Assembly (NCBI RefSeq): GCF_014874065.1
Contig: NZ_JADBEE010000001.1
Span: forward strand, 1,054,001 to 1,118,000
From: Nesterenkonia halotolerans
GTDB taxonomy: Bacteria > Actinomycetota > Actinomycetes > Actinomycetales > Micrococcaceae
Reading direction: 5' to 3'
DNA length: 64,000 nucleotides
How positions within the stretch are numbered: the stretch's first letter is position 1; each line of letters begins with the position of its first letter. The notes below the pieces were generated by a model. It saw only the letters and a program-made list of their open reading frames with translations. It was not told the origin of the DNA and made no database searches. Below, in pieces: positions 8,489 to 16,426 of this stretch. Made by a program: the position numbers and the translations under genes.

Positions 8489-9454
8489 ATGAAACGCACG
8501 AAAGGTCTGCTTTTGACGACGACTATCACCGAAAATTCACGCACGCGACACGACACCGCACCCAGCGACGCAGTGGACCGCTACCCCACCCGTGGTGAGA
8601 CCGGCCCCGCCGTGCTCACCCGCGAAGATCCTGTGGTCCACGGCTCCGAGCAGGACGGCCCGCTCGAGAGCGATCAGCTGCGCTCCTTCGAGGAGAAGGG
8701 CTACCTGACCATCGACCAGCTCATCAGCGGCGATGAGCTGGAGCTGTTCAAGAACGAGCTCAAGCGCCTGGCCGAGGATCCAGACGTCAAGAAGGACCAC
8801 CGCACCGTGGTGGAGGCCAAGTCTGACGAGGTCCGCTCCGTCTTCGACATCCACCGCACGAACGAGATCTTCGCCAAGATCGCCAATGATCCGCGTGTGG
8901 TCGAGCGCGCCCGCCAGATCCTGGGATCGGATGTCTACATCCACCAGAGCCGGATCAACTACAAGCCCAGCTTCACCGGCAAGGACTTCACCTGGCACTC
9001 CGACTTCGAGACCTGGCACGCCGAGGACGGCATGCCGGGGCCGCGCGCGGTCTCGATCTCGATCTCACTGACCGACAACTACTCCTTCAACGGCCCGCTG
9101 ATGATCATGCCCGGCTCGCATAAGCACTACATCAGTGCTGTGGGCGCCACCCCGGACGACAACCACGAGCAGTCCCTGGTGATGCAGGGCGCCGGTGTGC
9201 CGGACAAGGCCACGCTGACCGAGTTCGCCGATCGCTTCGGCATCGACGTCCTCGAGGGCCCCGCAGGAGGCGCCATCATGTTCGACAGCAACTGCATGCA
9301 CGCCTCCAACGGGAATGTGACCCCCTACTCCCGCTCCAACGTCTTCATCGTCTACAACTCGGTGGAGAACCTCACGGTGGAGGAGCCCTTCGCGGCCTCC
9401 AAGCCCCGCCCTGAGCACCTGGGCAGCCGAGACTTCACTCCCGCCGGGAGCTGA
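8489..9454 (+). CDS. ectD: Ectoine hydroxylase
   Basis: EctD is an Fe(II)/2-oxoglutarate dioxygenase that converts the compatible solute ectoine to 5-hydroxyectoine. The family signature is present almost intact: FTWHSDFETWHAEDGMP, with iron ligands H170 and D172 and the distal ligand H271 in SNCMHASNG (numbered from the ATG at 8489). Length is 321 aa against about 300 for the family. A TTG at 8513 with AAAGG eight bases upstream may be the true start, giving 313 aa. No ectABC genes lie beside it, so ectoine must be made from another locus or taken up. A strong terminator follows at 9481. Confidence 0.96.
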   Translation: MKRTKGLLLTTTITENSRTRHDTAPSDAVDRYPTRGETGPAVLTREDPVVHGSEQDGPLESDQLRSFEEKGYLTIDQLISGDELELFKNELKRLAEDPDVKKDHRTVVEAKSDEVRSVFDIHRTNEIFAKIANDPRVVERARQILGSDVYIHQSRINYKPSFTGKDFTWHSDFETWHAEDGMPGPRAVSISISLTDNYSFNGPLMIMPGSHKHYISAVGATPDDNHEQSLVMQGAGVPDKATLTEFADRFGIDVLEGPAGGAIMFDSNCMHASNGNVTPYSRSNVFIVYNSVENLTVEEPFAASKPRPEHLGSRDFTPAGS

Positions 9455-9480
9455 TCCGGCTCCTGCCTGAGGAACGATTC

Positions 9481-9523
9481 CGCGAAAACGGCCCTGGGTC
9501 TCTCACCCGGGGCCGTTTTCGCG
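9481..9523. terminator. Bidirectional terminator between ectD and the S9 peptidase
   Basis: A perfect 14-bp inverted repeat, CGCGAAAACGGCCC (9481-9494) and GGGCCGTTTTCGCG (9510-9523), extends inward through GGGT/ACCC. It has A- and T-runs on both sides of the stem, so it can stop transcription from both convergent genes. Confidence 0.85.
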
Positions 9524-9548
9524 TCCTGCACCTCGCTCATTCACTCAA

Positions 9549-9620
9549 TGTCGCACCTCTATGCCATGTCCCATGGCTTTGGACGGAAACAGGGATGGGA
9601 CATGGCAGGAGGATGCGACA
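9549..9620. repeat. 72-bp palindromic element next to the terminator
   Basis: The arms at 9549-9574 and 9595-9620 are inverted copies: TGTCGCA, then six diverged bases, then the perfect 13-mer TGCCATGTCCCAT. They are separated by a 20-nt loop. It lies just beyond the ectD terminator and 25 bp from the peptidase stop. It has no coding content. It may be a miniature inverted-repeat element, a relic of an insertion-sequence end, or a second terminator for the minus-strand gene. Confidence 0.6.
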
Positions 9621-9644
9621 GGTGGCGTCAAAAGGCCTCCGGCC

Positions 9645-11753
9645 TCAGCTTGCCTCGGGGTCACCGGGTTCCGTCATCGAGAGCCCGAGCTCCGGCGGAA
9701 GCTCGCTGGGCTCGCCGAGCACATGCTCGGAGAGGAAGCCGGAGACCACCTGATACCAGAGCTTCGCGTGCTGCGGCTTGAGCACCCAGTGATTCTCCGA
9801 CGGGAAATAGAGGAAGCGGTGGGGCGTCTGTCCCTCGGCATCGGCGGGCAGCCCCGAGTTCGCCAGCAGCTCGTACCAGAGCCGCAGCCCCTCCCCGATC
9901 GGCACCCGGTAATCCTTGTCCCCGTGGATGACCAGCATCGGCGTGACGATCTTCTCCACGTGATGATGCGGAGAGTGCTCGGCCGCCATCGTCTCGTCGA
10001 GCTCGTGGCGCCAGTAAGAGGCCATGTCCGTGGTGGGACCGAACTGGTCCAGCGCCCAGAGGGAGGCGTGGGTGACGATCGCGGAGAACCGATCGGTCTG
10101 TCCGGCGATCCAGTTCGCCATGTATCCGCCGAAGGACCCGCCCATCGCCGCGGTCCGTGTGGGGTCGATGTCTTCGCGAGCCTCGGTGACGTCGGTGATC
10201 GCCATGAGGTCGGTGAAGGGGTGTCCGCCCCAGGAGTTCCAGCCGCGCTGGACGAAGTCCTGCCCGTAGCCGGTGGACAGCGCAGGGTCCGGCAGCAGCA
10301 CCGCGTAGCCCTGTTCGACCATCAGCCAGGGATTCCACCGCCAGGTCCAGGCGTTCCAGGAGTTCAGCGGGCCGCCGTGGATCCACAGCAGCAGCGGCGC
10401 AGGCTGCTGGGCGGAGGCGCCGTCGGGGAGCGCGAGCCAGGCCCGCACGGGGGCTCCGTCGATCCCGGTGCTCTGCACCTCGGTGAGCCTGCCGGGAAGC
10501 TCGGGGCGCGGAGTGGGATTCTGCAGGCGTGTGGTCTCTCCGCTGCTCAGGTCGATGGACACCACCTCTTCGGGGTGCGCGTAGCTGGAGCGCACCCCGT
10601 AAGCGATCCCGCCCTTCGGGGCCGCAAGGACCGCGGAGTAGGTGGCATCCTCGGTGGTCACCTGGCGCACGGTGCCGGTCTGCGCCGAGACCTCGAATAC
10701 CGGGCCACGGCCGCCCTGGTCCGCCAGCGCGAGCAGCCCCGAGCCGTCGGGAAGCCAGGCGGAAGGGATCAGCCACAGATCGGCGTCCTGGCCGAGCCGC
10801 TTCAGCTGTCCGGTCTGCAGGTCGAGCAGGTGCAGCTGGGGCTGCGGCGCCTGCTGCGGGGTGGGCTGGGCCGAGCGCACGACGGCGGCGCTGGTGCCGT
10901 CCGGGCTGATCGGCCCGGTGCTGAAGGTATAGCCCGGCTCGTCTGCGATGATCCGGCGTTCTCCGGTGGCGATGTCCACCATGGCCAGGGCGCTGCGCTG
11001 CGAGGCGCGCGCCTCCGGCATCGTGATGCTGATCAGCGCGGCCGTCCCGCCCTGGCTCAGCTGCACCTCCCCGCCGAACCCGGCGCCTAGGCCTGCGGTG
11101 AGATGACGCAGGCGCGCCTGCGGCGAACCAGTCGTGCCGGCTGCGCCGCCGTCGTCGGCCGTGTTCTGCGGTGCTGACGCTGGGGAGTCCAGGGCGAAGA
11201 GGTGCGGCCGAGCGGGACCGAGGTCGCGGTCCCAGAAGCGGACCGGGTAGCCGGTGTGCAGAATCGCGTCCACAGAGGCATCCCTGCGCCCGGCGTGCAG
11301 CTCGCGCTGCTGCTCCTCAGTGGCGGCTCCGGGCAGCAGCGGCGCGCTGACCAGGGTCACCTCCGCCCTCTCGGCAGAGTGCGCCCGAGTGACGCCGCCC
11401 GCCCGACGCAGCACCTCCACGGCTTCGCCGCCGGCCGCGGGGAGCCGGAAGAGCGCCGGGTCCTTGTCCTTGGACTCGGCGTCGGGCCGGGCCGAGGTGA
11501 AATAGAGGTCCCCCGAGGCGGTGAAGGCTGGCGATCCCTCCCCCTGCACGCTGTGGGTGAGGCGCCGAGCCGGTGCGGCTCCGGTGGGGTCGATCTCCCA
11601 GAGTGCACCGGCGTAGCCGTCCCCGGCAGTGTTGACCGCGGAGACCGTGGTGACCAGACGCGTTCCGTCCGGGCTGAGCGCAAGACCGCTGAGCCGAGGA
11701 TGTGCGATGTATTGGTCCAGGTCGGAGAAGAGATGCTCGCTGCGCTGTGTCAT
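9645..11753 (-). CDS. S9 family (prolyl oligopeptidase-type) peptidase
   Basis: This 702-aa serine peptidase probably cleaves dipeptides or short peptides in the cytoplasm; no signal peptide is seen. Residues 1-430 form a beta-propeller with repeated ALSPDGTRL-like and YFTSARPD-like blades. Residues 450-702 are the alpha/beta-hydrolase domain: HGGP oxyanion region, nucleophile in GGSFGGY (S540), acid in HGDKDYRVP and His in SENHW. This layout matches dipeptidyl aminopeptidase/acylaminoacyl-peptidase enzymes. It starts with an ATG at 11753 and is divergent from the glycosylase gene. No partner genes define a pathway. Confidence 0.93.
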   Translation of the reverse strand: MTQRSEHLFSDLDQYIAHPRLSGLALSPDGTRLVTTVSAVNTAGDGYAGALWEIDPTGAAPARRLTHSVQGEGSPAFTASGDLYFTSARPDAESKDKDPALFRLPAAGGEAVEVLRRAGGVTRAHSAERAEVTLVSAPLLPGAATEEQQRELHAGRRDASVDAILHTGYPVRFWDRDLGPARPHLFALDSPASAPQNTADDGGAAGTTGSPQARLRHLTAGLGAGFGGEVQLSQGGTAALISITMPEARASQRSALAMVDIATGERRIIADEPGYTFSTGPISPDGTSAAVVRSAQPTPQQAPQPQLHLLDLQTGQLKRLGQDADLWLIPSAWLPDGSGLLALADQGGRGPVFEVSAQTGTVRQVTTEDATYSAVLAAPKGGIAYGVRSSYAHPEEVVSIDLSSGETTRLQNPTPRPELPGRLTEVQSTGIDGAPVRAWLALPDGASAQQPAPLLLWIHGGPLNSWNAWTWRWNPWLMVEQGYAVLLPDPALSTGYGQDFVQRGWNSWGGHPFTDLMAITDVTEAREDIDPTRTAAMGGSFGGYMANWIAGQTDRFSAIVTHASLWALDQFGPTTDMASYWRHELDETMAAEHSPHHHVEKIVTPMLVIHGDKDYRVPIGEGLRLWYELLANSGLPADAEGQTPHRFLYFPSENHWVLKPQHAKLWYQVVSGFLSEHVLGEPSELPPELGLSMTEPGDPEAS

Positions 11754-11834
11754 GCCCTTGTTCTACCAGCAATCCGCATTACATGGTTGCATATTACAAC
11801 TACCCGAGTGGCGGGTCGGCGGTAGCCTGGTGTC

Positions 11835-12512
11835 GTGACTGCGATACCTGAGGACACCGCCCCCGCTGCGGGAACCGCATCCGCCCGGGACACTGCTTCC
11901 GCTGCGACCCCCGGGCTGGTGATCGGCTCCGACGGCCTCCCGCGCACGGCGTGGGCACTGGGCAGCGAGATGATGTGCCGGTACTACGACACCGAGTGGG
12001 GCCTGCCGATCCGCGAGGAGCATGGGCTCTTCGAACGGCTGAGCCTGGAGGGCTTCCAGTCTGGTCTGTCCTGGTCGACGATCCTGAGCAAGCGGGAGAA
12101 CTTCCGGGCGGCCTTCGCCGGCTTCGACCCGGAGCTGGTCGCGGAGTTCACCGAGGACGATGTCCAGCGCCTGCTCGCCGATGCCGGCATCATTCGTCAC
12201 CGCGGAAAGATCACCGCGACCATCAACAATGCCCAGGCGACGCTGGCCCTGCGAGACAGCGGTGGGCTCTCGGAGCTGATCTGGTCCTTCAAACCGGCGG
12301 AGACCCCCGTGCCGCGGAGCCTGGAGGAGGTGCCCACGCAATCATCAGAGTCTGCGGCGCTGGCGAAGCGCCTCAAGGCCGAAGGGTTCCGCTTCGTCGG
12401 CCCGACCACCGCCTTCGCCCTCATGGAGGCCATCGGCATGGTGGACACCCATGTCGTGGGTTCCCATCGCCGGGGCAGTTCAGGCGTGTACTTCACCAAC
12501 CAACCCGCCTGA
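11835..12512 (+). CDS. tag: DNA-3-methyladenine glycosylase I
   Basis: This base-excision repair enzyme removes 3-methyladenine from alkylated DNA. The 225-aa protein has the Tag-type core: YYDTEWGLP, FERLSLEGFQSGLSW, a helix-hairpin-helix region around ADAGIIRHRGKI, and GFRFVGPTTAFALMEAIGMVDTH near the end. The first ~35 residues are an Ala/Thr-rich extension. The zinc-binding Cys/His set of the E. coli enzyme is only partly present, as is common in actinobacterial homologues. A GTG start follows seven bases after -10-like TAGCCT (11823-11828), which suggests a leaderless message. Confidence 0.92.
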   Translation: MTAIPEDTAPAAGTASARDTASAATPGLVIGSDGLPRTAWALGSEMMCRYYDTEWGLPIREEHGLFERLSLEGFQSGLSWSTILSKRENFRAAFAGFDPELVAEFTEDDVQRLLADAGIIRHRGKITATINNAQATLALRDSGGLSELIWSFKPAETPVPRSLEEVPTQSSESAALAKRLKAEGFRFVGPTTAFALMEAIGMVDTHVVGSHRRGSSGVYFTNQPA

Positions 12513-12581
12513 ACCGAAACGGCTGACCTGGACCGAGGCGGCCACTTGTGACCGAGGCGATGAACTCGCGGGTCGGCCGAC

Positions 12582-12887
12582 TCAGCGGGGCCGCTGAAGC
12601 TCGATCACTCGGTCCATGTCATCGTCCGGCGCGAGACGGTTGCGATCGACCTGCCCACAGGCAGTGCAGCGATGCAGGAGCAGGAACCCCTTCTTCCCGG
12701 TGTGATCCACACCCACCGGCTCCATGGGGGCACCACAGTCCGCGGCGCGATCCCCCGGGCTGATGTCCACATGCCTGGAGTACAGGCAGCGCGGACAGTG
12801 ATTGCGATAGCTGCCGCCGAGCTGCTTGGGGATCGGGTGCCCGCAGTGGATGCAGTCGAAGCCGGTGTTCTCGGCCTGCCTGCTCAT
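12582..12887 (-). CDS. RNHCP domain zinc-ribbon protein
   Basis: This short protein of 101 aa has four paired cysteine motifs (CIHCG, CPRC, a lone C in ADCGAP, CTACG) and the family-naming segment YRNHCPRC. RNHCP proteins are widespread and functionally unassigned; the spacing suggests one or two zinc sites and a nucleic-acid or protein-binding role. The ATG overlaps the stop of the upstream methyltransferase gene as ATGA (12884-12887), so the two are co-translated. That coupling hints at an RNA-related role, which is inference. Confidence 0.85.
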   Translation of the reverse strand: MSRQAENTGFDCIHCGHPIPKQLGGSYRNHCPRCLYSRHVDISPGDRAADCGAPMEPVGVDHTGKKGFLLLHRCTACGQVDRNRLAPDDDMDRVIELQRPR

Positions 12888-13924
12888 ACCTCGGTGCTGC
12901 TCGGGCCACCCTCAGGCGCGGCGACGACAGGCGTCTCGGCAGAAGCGGCGGCATGGGCAGCGGTGTCGGTCGCCGGAGCCGCAACAGCAACGGCGCTCTC
13001 ATGCTGGGCCATGGCCGTGGAGTACATGCAGACCGTGGCGGCGGTGGCCACATTGAGCGACTCGGCTGCACCGAAGAGCGGGATGGACACCCGCTGATCG
13101 GCGAGTTCCCGCTCGGCGTGGGTGAGGCCGTGGGCCTCGTGCCCCAGGAGCCAGAGCGTGGAAGCCGCCGGACGCTGCACGTCGGAGAGTGAGGTCTCGC
13201 CCCGTCCGTCTGCGGCGAGCACCTGGAATCCGCGGGCGCGTGCGGCGTCGACCAGATCCGCGGCCTCGATGCCGGTGAACAGCGGCAGGTGGAAGTGGGA
13301 TCCGGCGGCGGCCCTGACCACCTTGGGGCTCCAGGGGTCCACCGTGCCGGGGCTCAGGATGATGGCGCCGGCTCCTGCGGCGTCGGCGGTGCGGATGATC
13401 GTGCCGGCGTTGCCCGGGTCCTGCAGGCGCAGCATGGAGGCGATCAGCGCTGGAGCCTCGCGCTGTGAGAGCCGCTCCAGGAGCGCATCCAGCGCTTCGA
13501 GCTTCGAGACTCTGCCGGGGATGCGGCACACGGCGAGCATTCCCTGAGAGGTCTCGGCATCGCCCATCACGCGCAGCACCTCGGGGGTGGCCTCGCGCAG
13601 GAAGATCCCGGCCTGCGAGGGCAGCTTGATCTCGGGGTTGAAGAGCACGCCGCGGACGCGGTCCAGCAGCGCCAGCACGTCGGGATGCTTCTCGAGGGCG
13701 ACGGGGTCGAAGAAGAGGGCGTCCAGCGCCGGGAAGGGCTGCTCACCCTGTTCCTGCTCCCACTGGCGCAGCCAGACCGTCAGCGCCTCACGCACCGGCT
13801 GGGGTCCCTCGGCCAGGAAGAGCCCCTGTTTGGTCCGCTGGGAGCGGCTCGCGAGACCCGCCACGCGGCGGACGCGATCGGACCGGGGGTTGTCGACGAG
13901 CTCGGGGTCAAGGGGCTGAGACAT
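12884..13924 (-). CDS. TrmH-family (SpoU) RNA methyltransferase
   Basis: This 346-aa SPOUT methyltransferase probably 2'-O-methylates rRNA or tRNA using S-adenosylmethionine. The N-terminal RNA-binding part is followed by the three SpoU motifs: LRLQDPGNAGTIIRTADA, the WLLGHEAHGL region, and VSIPLFGAAESLNVATAA, which form the trefoil knot. A ~35-residue Ala-rich tail follows. I take the ATG at 13924 because the longer frame upstream runs into the rplT terminator. It is coupled by ATGA to the RNHCP gene. Its place behind the infC-rpmI-rplT operon resembles other actinobacteria, where tsnR-like genes follow rplT. Confidence 0.92.
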   Translation of the reverse strand: MSQPLDPELVDNPRSDRVRRVAGLASRSQRTKQGLFLAEGPQPVREALTVWLRQWEQEQGEQPFPALDALFFDPVALEKHPDVLALLDRVRGVLFNPEIKLPSQAGIFLREATPEVLRVMGDAETSQGMLAVCRIPGRVSKLEALDALLERLSQREAPALIASMLRLQDPGNAGTIIRTADAAGAGAIILSPGTVDPWSPKVVRAAAGSHFHLPLFTGIEAADLVDAARARGFQVLAADGRGETSLSDVQRPAASTLWLLGHEAHGLTHAERELADQRVSIPLFGAAESLNVATAATVCMYSTAMAQHESAVAVAAPATDTAAHAAASAETPVVAAPEGGPSSTEV

Positions 13925-14004
13925 GTCTCTATCTTCTCCTACTGCGCGGGTGATGCGGGGGCGGTGTCGTGACGTGCAGGCACCAGAGAACCGCCGAGGC
14001 ACGA

Positions 14005-14040
14005 AGAAGGCGCCGTCTCCGACAGGAGACGGCGCCTTCT
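14005..14040 (-). terminator. Terminator of the infC-rpmI-rplT operon
   Basis: A perfect 16-bp inverted repeat has arms AGAAGGCGCCGTCTCC (14005-14020) and its complement (14025-14040) around a 4-nt loop. It sits 14 bp past the rplT stop and ends in a short T/C-rich tail on the minus strand. Confidence 0.88.
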
Positions 14041-14054
14041 CACGATGTGCCGGT

Positions 14055-14435
14055 TCAGACTCGAGCGGCGTTGACATCCTGCGGGAGCGCCTTGCGGGCG
14101 GTCTCGACCAGGACGCCGAAGGACTTCGCGTCGTAGACGGCGAGCTCGGCGAGCATGCGACGATCAACCTCGACACCAGCGGCCTTCAGACCCTGGATGA
14201 AGCGGTTGTAGGTCATGCCGTGCGAGCGGGCAGCAGCGTTGATGCGCTGGATCCACAGGCGACGGAAGTCGCCTTTGCGCTTCTTGCGGTGCTGGTAGTT
14301 ATAGACGTACGAGTGCAGCAGCTGCTCTTTGGCCTTGCGGTAAAGGCGTGAGCGCTGTCCGCGGTAGCCGGAGGCCCTGTCGAGGACCTTGCGGCGCTTT
14401 TTGTGGCCATTGACGGCCCTTTTCACACGTGCCAC
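14055..14435 (-). CDS. rplT: 50S ribosomal protein L20
   Basis: L20 binds 23S rRNA early in large-subunit assembly. The 126-aa protein carries the typical basic N-terminus ([16 protein letters not shown]), the [14 protein letters not shown] helix and [19 protein letters not shown]. The start is a GTG with a good AAGGAG site seven bases upstream. It is the last gene of the infC-rpmI-rplT operon. In other bacteria L20 represses this operon by binding its mRNA; no pseudoknot can be confirmed here by eye. Confidence 0.98.
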   Translation of the reverse strand: MARVKRAVNGHKKRRKVLDRASGYRGQRSRLYRKAKEQLLHSYVYNYQHRKKRKGDFRRLWIQRINAAARSHGMTYNRFIQGLKAAGVEVDRRMLAELAVYDAKSFGVLVETARKALPQDVNAARV

Positions 14436-14485
14436 GTGATATCTCCTTGAGTCTTAAAGTCTTCGGTGATGAATGTGCTGGAGGC

Positions 14486-14680
14486 TCAGATGCCCAGCAT
14501 CCGCTTGATGCGCTTCTCGTCAGCCTTGGTGACCATGCGGTCACCGGCCAGACGGCGCGTCAGGCGTGAAGACTTGTGCTCCAGGTAGTGGCGACGGTTG
14601 GCCTGCTGGCGCTTGAGCTTGCCAGAACCGGTCAGCTTGAACCGCTTCTTGGCCCCGCTGTGGGTCTTCATCTTCGGCAT
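14486..14680 (-). CDS. rpmI: 50S ribosomal protein L35
   Basis: This is a 64-aa basic protein of the large subunit, starting [20 protein letters not shown] and ending in [11 protein letters not shown], the standard family ends. The start at 14680 has AAGGAG upstream; the much longer open frame that extends to 14878 is not coding. It lies between infC (260 bp upstream) and rplT (50 bp downstream). Confidence 0.98.
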   Translation of the reverse strand: MPKMKTHSGAKKRFKLTGSGKLKRQQANRRHYLEHKSSRLTRRLAGDRMVTKADEKRIKRMLGI

Positions 14681-14940
14681 GGTGCCGTTCTCCTTATGTC
14701 GTTCGGACCTGCAACGCCTGTGCTCTGCCATGAACGGACTGAACCAGTTCATGGCCGCGGCGGCGCAGAGGTGGGTCCTCGTGGCGTGGCAGGTGCTGCA
14801 AGCAGCACATGGAAGTCCACGCGTGGGACCCCTTTTATGGTGGCGGAGACGACGACGTCGAGACATCGCGTCACACACCAGCGCACCAGTCTACGTCATG
14901 AGACCGGCGCGCAGGTTCACCGCGATCAGTGAAGCCCTGG

Positions 14941-15651
14941 TTAGAGGTTCTTCAGCTCATCCGGCAGGTAATCGGCCATGGAGTTCGAGAGCGGCGCAGC
15001 GTCCTTCTTCTCCGTGGGAAGTCGCTCGGCGTTCTTCCGGGCACGACGGTCATTCTTGGGCGCCGGCTGCTCGGCCTCGGCATCTTCTGCGACCGGCTCC
15101 TGGTTCTTGGCCTGGTTCTTCGCCGCCGCCTTGGCCTCTGCCTTGGTCTTCAGCGGTCCGACGACCATCACCATGTGGCGACCATCCTGGCGCGGGGAAG
15201 ACTCCACAGCACCCAGGTCCGCGACATCCTGTGAGAAGCGCTGCAGCAGGCGGACGCCCATCTCCGGGCGCTGCTGCTCGCGACCGCGGAACTGGATCAT
15301 CGCCTTGACCTTGTCGCCTGCCTCGAGGAAGCGGCGAGCGTGTCCGACCTTGGTGTTGTAGTCGTGGTCATCGATCTTGAGTCGGAAGCGGACTTCCTTG
15401 AGCACCGTGGTGCTCTGGTTCTTCCGCGATTCGCGGGCCTTGACCGCAGCCTCGTACTTGTACTTGCCGAAATCCATCAGCTTGCAGACGGGAGGTTTGG
15501 CCTGCGGCGCGACCTCAACCAGATCCAGATCGGACTCCGTGGCAAGCCGGAGGGCGTCTTCGATACGAACGACTCCCACCTGCTCCCCCTGGGGGCCGAC
15601 AAGGCGGACTTCTGGTACGCGGATGCGTTCGTTGATGCGTGGTTCGCTGAT
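14941..15651 (-). CDS. infC: Translation initiation factor IF-3 with AUC start codon
   Basis: IF-3 prevents subunit joining and checks the start codon and initiator tRNA. The true N-terminus, [19 protein letters not shown], begins at an ATC codon at 15651, with AGGAG eight bases upstream and no ATG, GTG or TTG that would keep the conserved N-terminus. AUU/AUC/AUA starts on infC let IF-3 repress its own translation. The protein has 236 aa: N-domain to about residue 80, linker, C-domain ([18 protein letters not shown]), then a ~55-residue Lys/Ala/Glu tail ending in [15 protein letters not shown] start at the GTG of codon 25 would remove conserved sequence. Confidence 0.96.
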   Translation of the reverse strand: MSEPRINERIRVPEVRLVGPQGEQVGVVRIEDALRLATESDLDLVEVAPQAKPPVCKLMDFGKYKYEAAVKARESRKNQSTTVLKEVRFRLKIDDHDYNTKVGHARRFLEAGDKVKAMIQFRGREQQRPEMGVRLLQRFSQDVADLGAVESSPRQDGRHMVMVVGPLKTKAEAKAAAKNQAKNQEPVAEDAEAEQPAPKNDRRARKNAERLPTEKKDAAPLSNSMADYLPDELKNL

Positions 15652-15787
15652 CTGTCTAGCTCCTGTTTATGAGGAATTCGGTGAATGGGGAGTCCTCGGC
15701 GGATGCGCTGTGCGGACTCGAAGGAGGCCATGTGACGCTCCTGAGCGCGTTTAGCGCGGCCGAAGAGACTGTGACAAGCTTACCAGC

Positions 15788-16228
15788 ATGCAGAGTGAGC
15801 AGAGTAACCGCGCCGAGGGCGCAGAGAACGGCCATGGCCACGATGTGGGCCAGACCCACGGCGCGGAGCACGGCGCCGAGTCGTCGATGGCCCAGGCGGT
15901 CAACCAGCAGTCCCGCGATATCGCTGAGGTTCCCGCCGTGGAGCTGATCAACACCGTGGCGGTGCACCTCATGAGCGCCGCCGCTGTGAAGCTCGGCCTG
16001 GCCGATGATCCTCAGGCAGAGGAGCTCAAGGACCTGGATGAGGCCCGCAAGCTGATCACCTCCCTCGCCGGGCTGATCACCGCGGCCGCCCCTGAGGTGG
16101 GCTCGACCCACGCCGCGCCGCTGCGCGATGGTCTGCGCTCGCTCCAGCTGGCCTTCCGCGAGGAGTCCTCCGTCCCGGACGCCCCGGGGAAGGGCCCCGG
16201 CGAGAAGTGGACCGGCCCGGTCAACTGA
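15788..16228 (+). CDS. DUF1844 domain protein
   Basis: This 146-aa protein has a His/Gly/Glu-rich N-terminal ~45 residues, then a helical DUF1844 core (VPAVELINTVAVHLMSAAAVKLGL, DLDEARKLITSLAGLITAAA) and a charged tail. The family is conserved next to infC in actinobacteria, but its function is unknown. It is divergent from infC, and the 136-bp gap must hold both promoters. Nothing in the sequence suggests an enzyme. Confidence 0.88.
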   Translation: MQSEQSNRAEGAENGHGHDVGQTHGAEHGAESSMAQAVNQQSRDIAEVPAVELINTVAVHLMSAAAVKLGLADDPQAEELKDLDEARKLITSLAGLITAAAPEVGSTHAAPLRDGLRSLQLAFREESSVPDAPGKGPGEKWTGPVN

Positions 16229-16299
16229 TGACCCGCCGGTCAATCATCGTCAGCTCCAGACCCACACCGGTAGGCGCCGGACCTCGCTGAGGTCGTTGT

Positions 16300-16361
16300 A
16301 TGAGAGCCCGATGAGAGGCGCATGAGAGAAACCCTCGGTTTTTCTCATGCGCCTCTCATCG
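16300..16361. promoter_or_regulatory. Phased ATGAGAG boxes within a long hairpin, upstream of the glycosyltransferase operon
   Basis: Three copies of ATGAGAG start at 16300, 16311 and 16322, an exact 11-bp period. The last two fall in the left arm of a perfect 19-bp inverted repeat (16309-16327 with 16343-16361). The stem extends six more pairs, one a G-T pair, to a three-base loop. The right arm holds two inverted boxes (TTCTCAT 16342-16348, CTCTCAT 16353-16359), also 11 bp apart. Direct repeats with 11-bp spacing are typical of OmpR/PhoB-family regulator sites. It may also act as terminator of the DUF1844 gene, though no T-run follows. Confidence 0.65.
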
Positions 16362-16384
16362 TTGCTTCACACGGAGTCAGCAAG

Positions 16385-16426
16385 ATGTTCATCTATGAGC
16401 ATCACCATCGTCCTGTACTCGCATGA
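16385..16426 (+). other. Possible 13-codon leader ORF overlapping the first glycosyltransferase start
   Basis: The ATG at 16385 has GGAG eight bases upstream and opens a 13-residue frame, MFIYEHHHRPVLA, ending in TGA at 16424-16426. The glycosyltransferase ATG at 16395, in another frame, has no clear ribosome site of its own. Translation of the leader could therefore couple to or compete with that gene. Three adjacent His codons recall attenuators, but no alternative hairpins follow. It could be chance. Confidence 0.25.
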
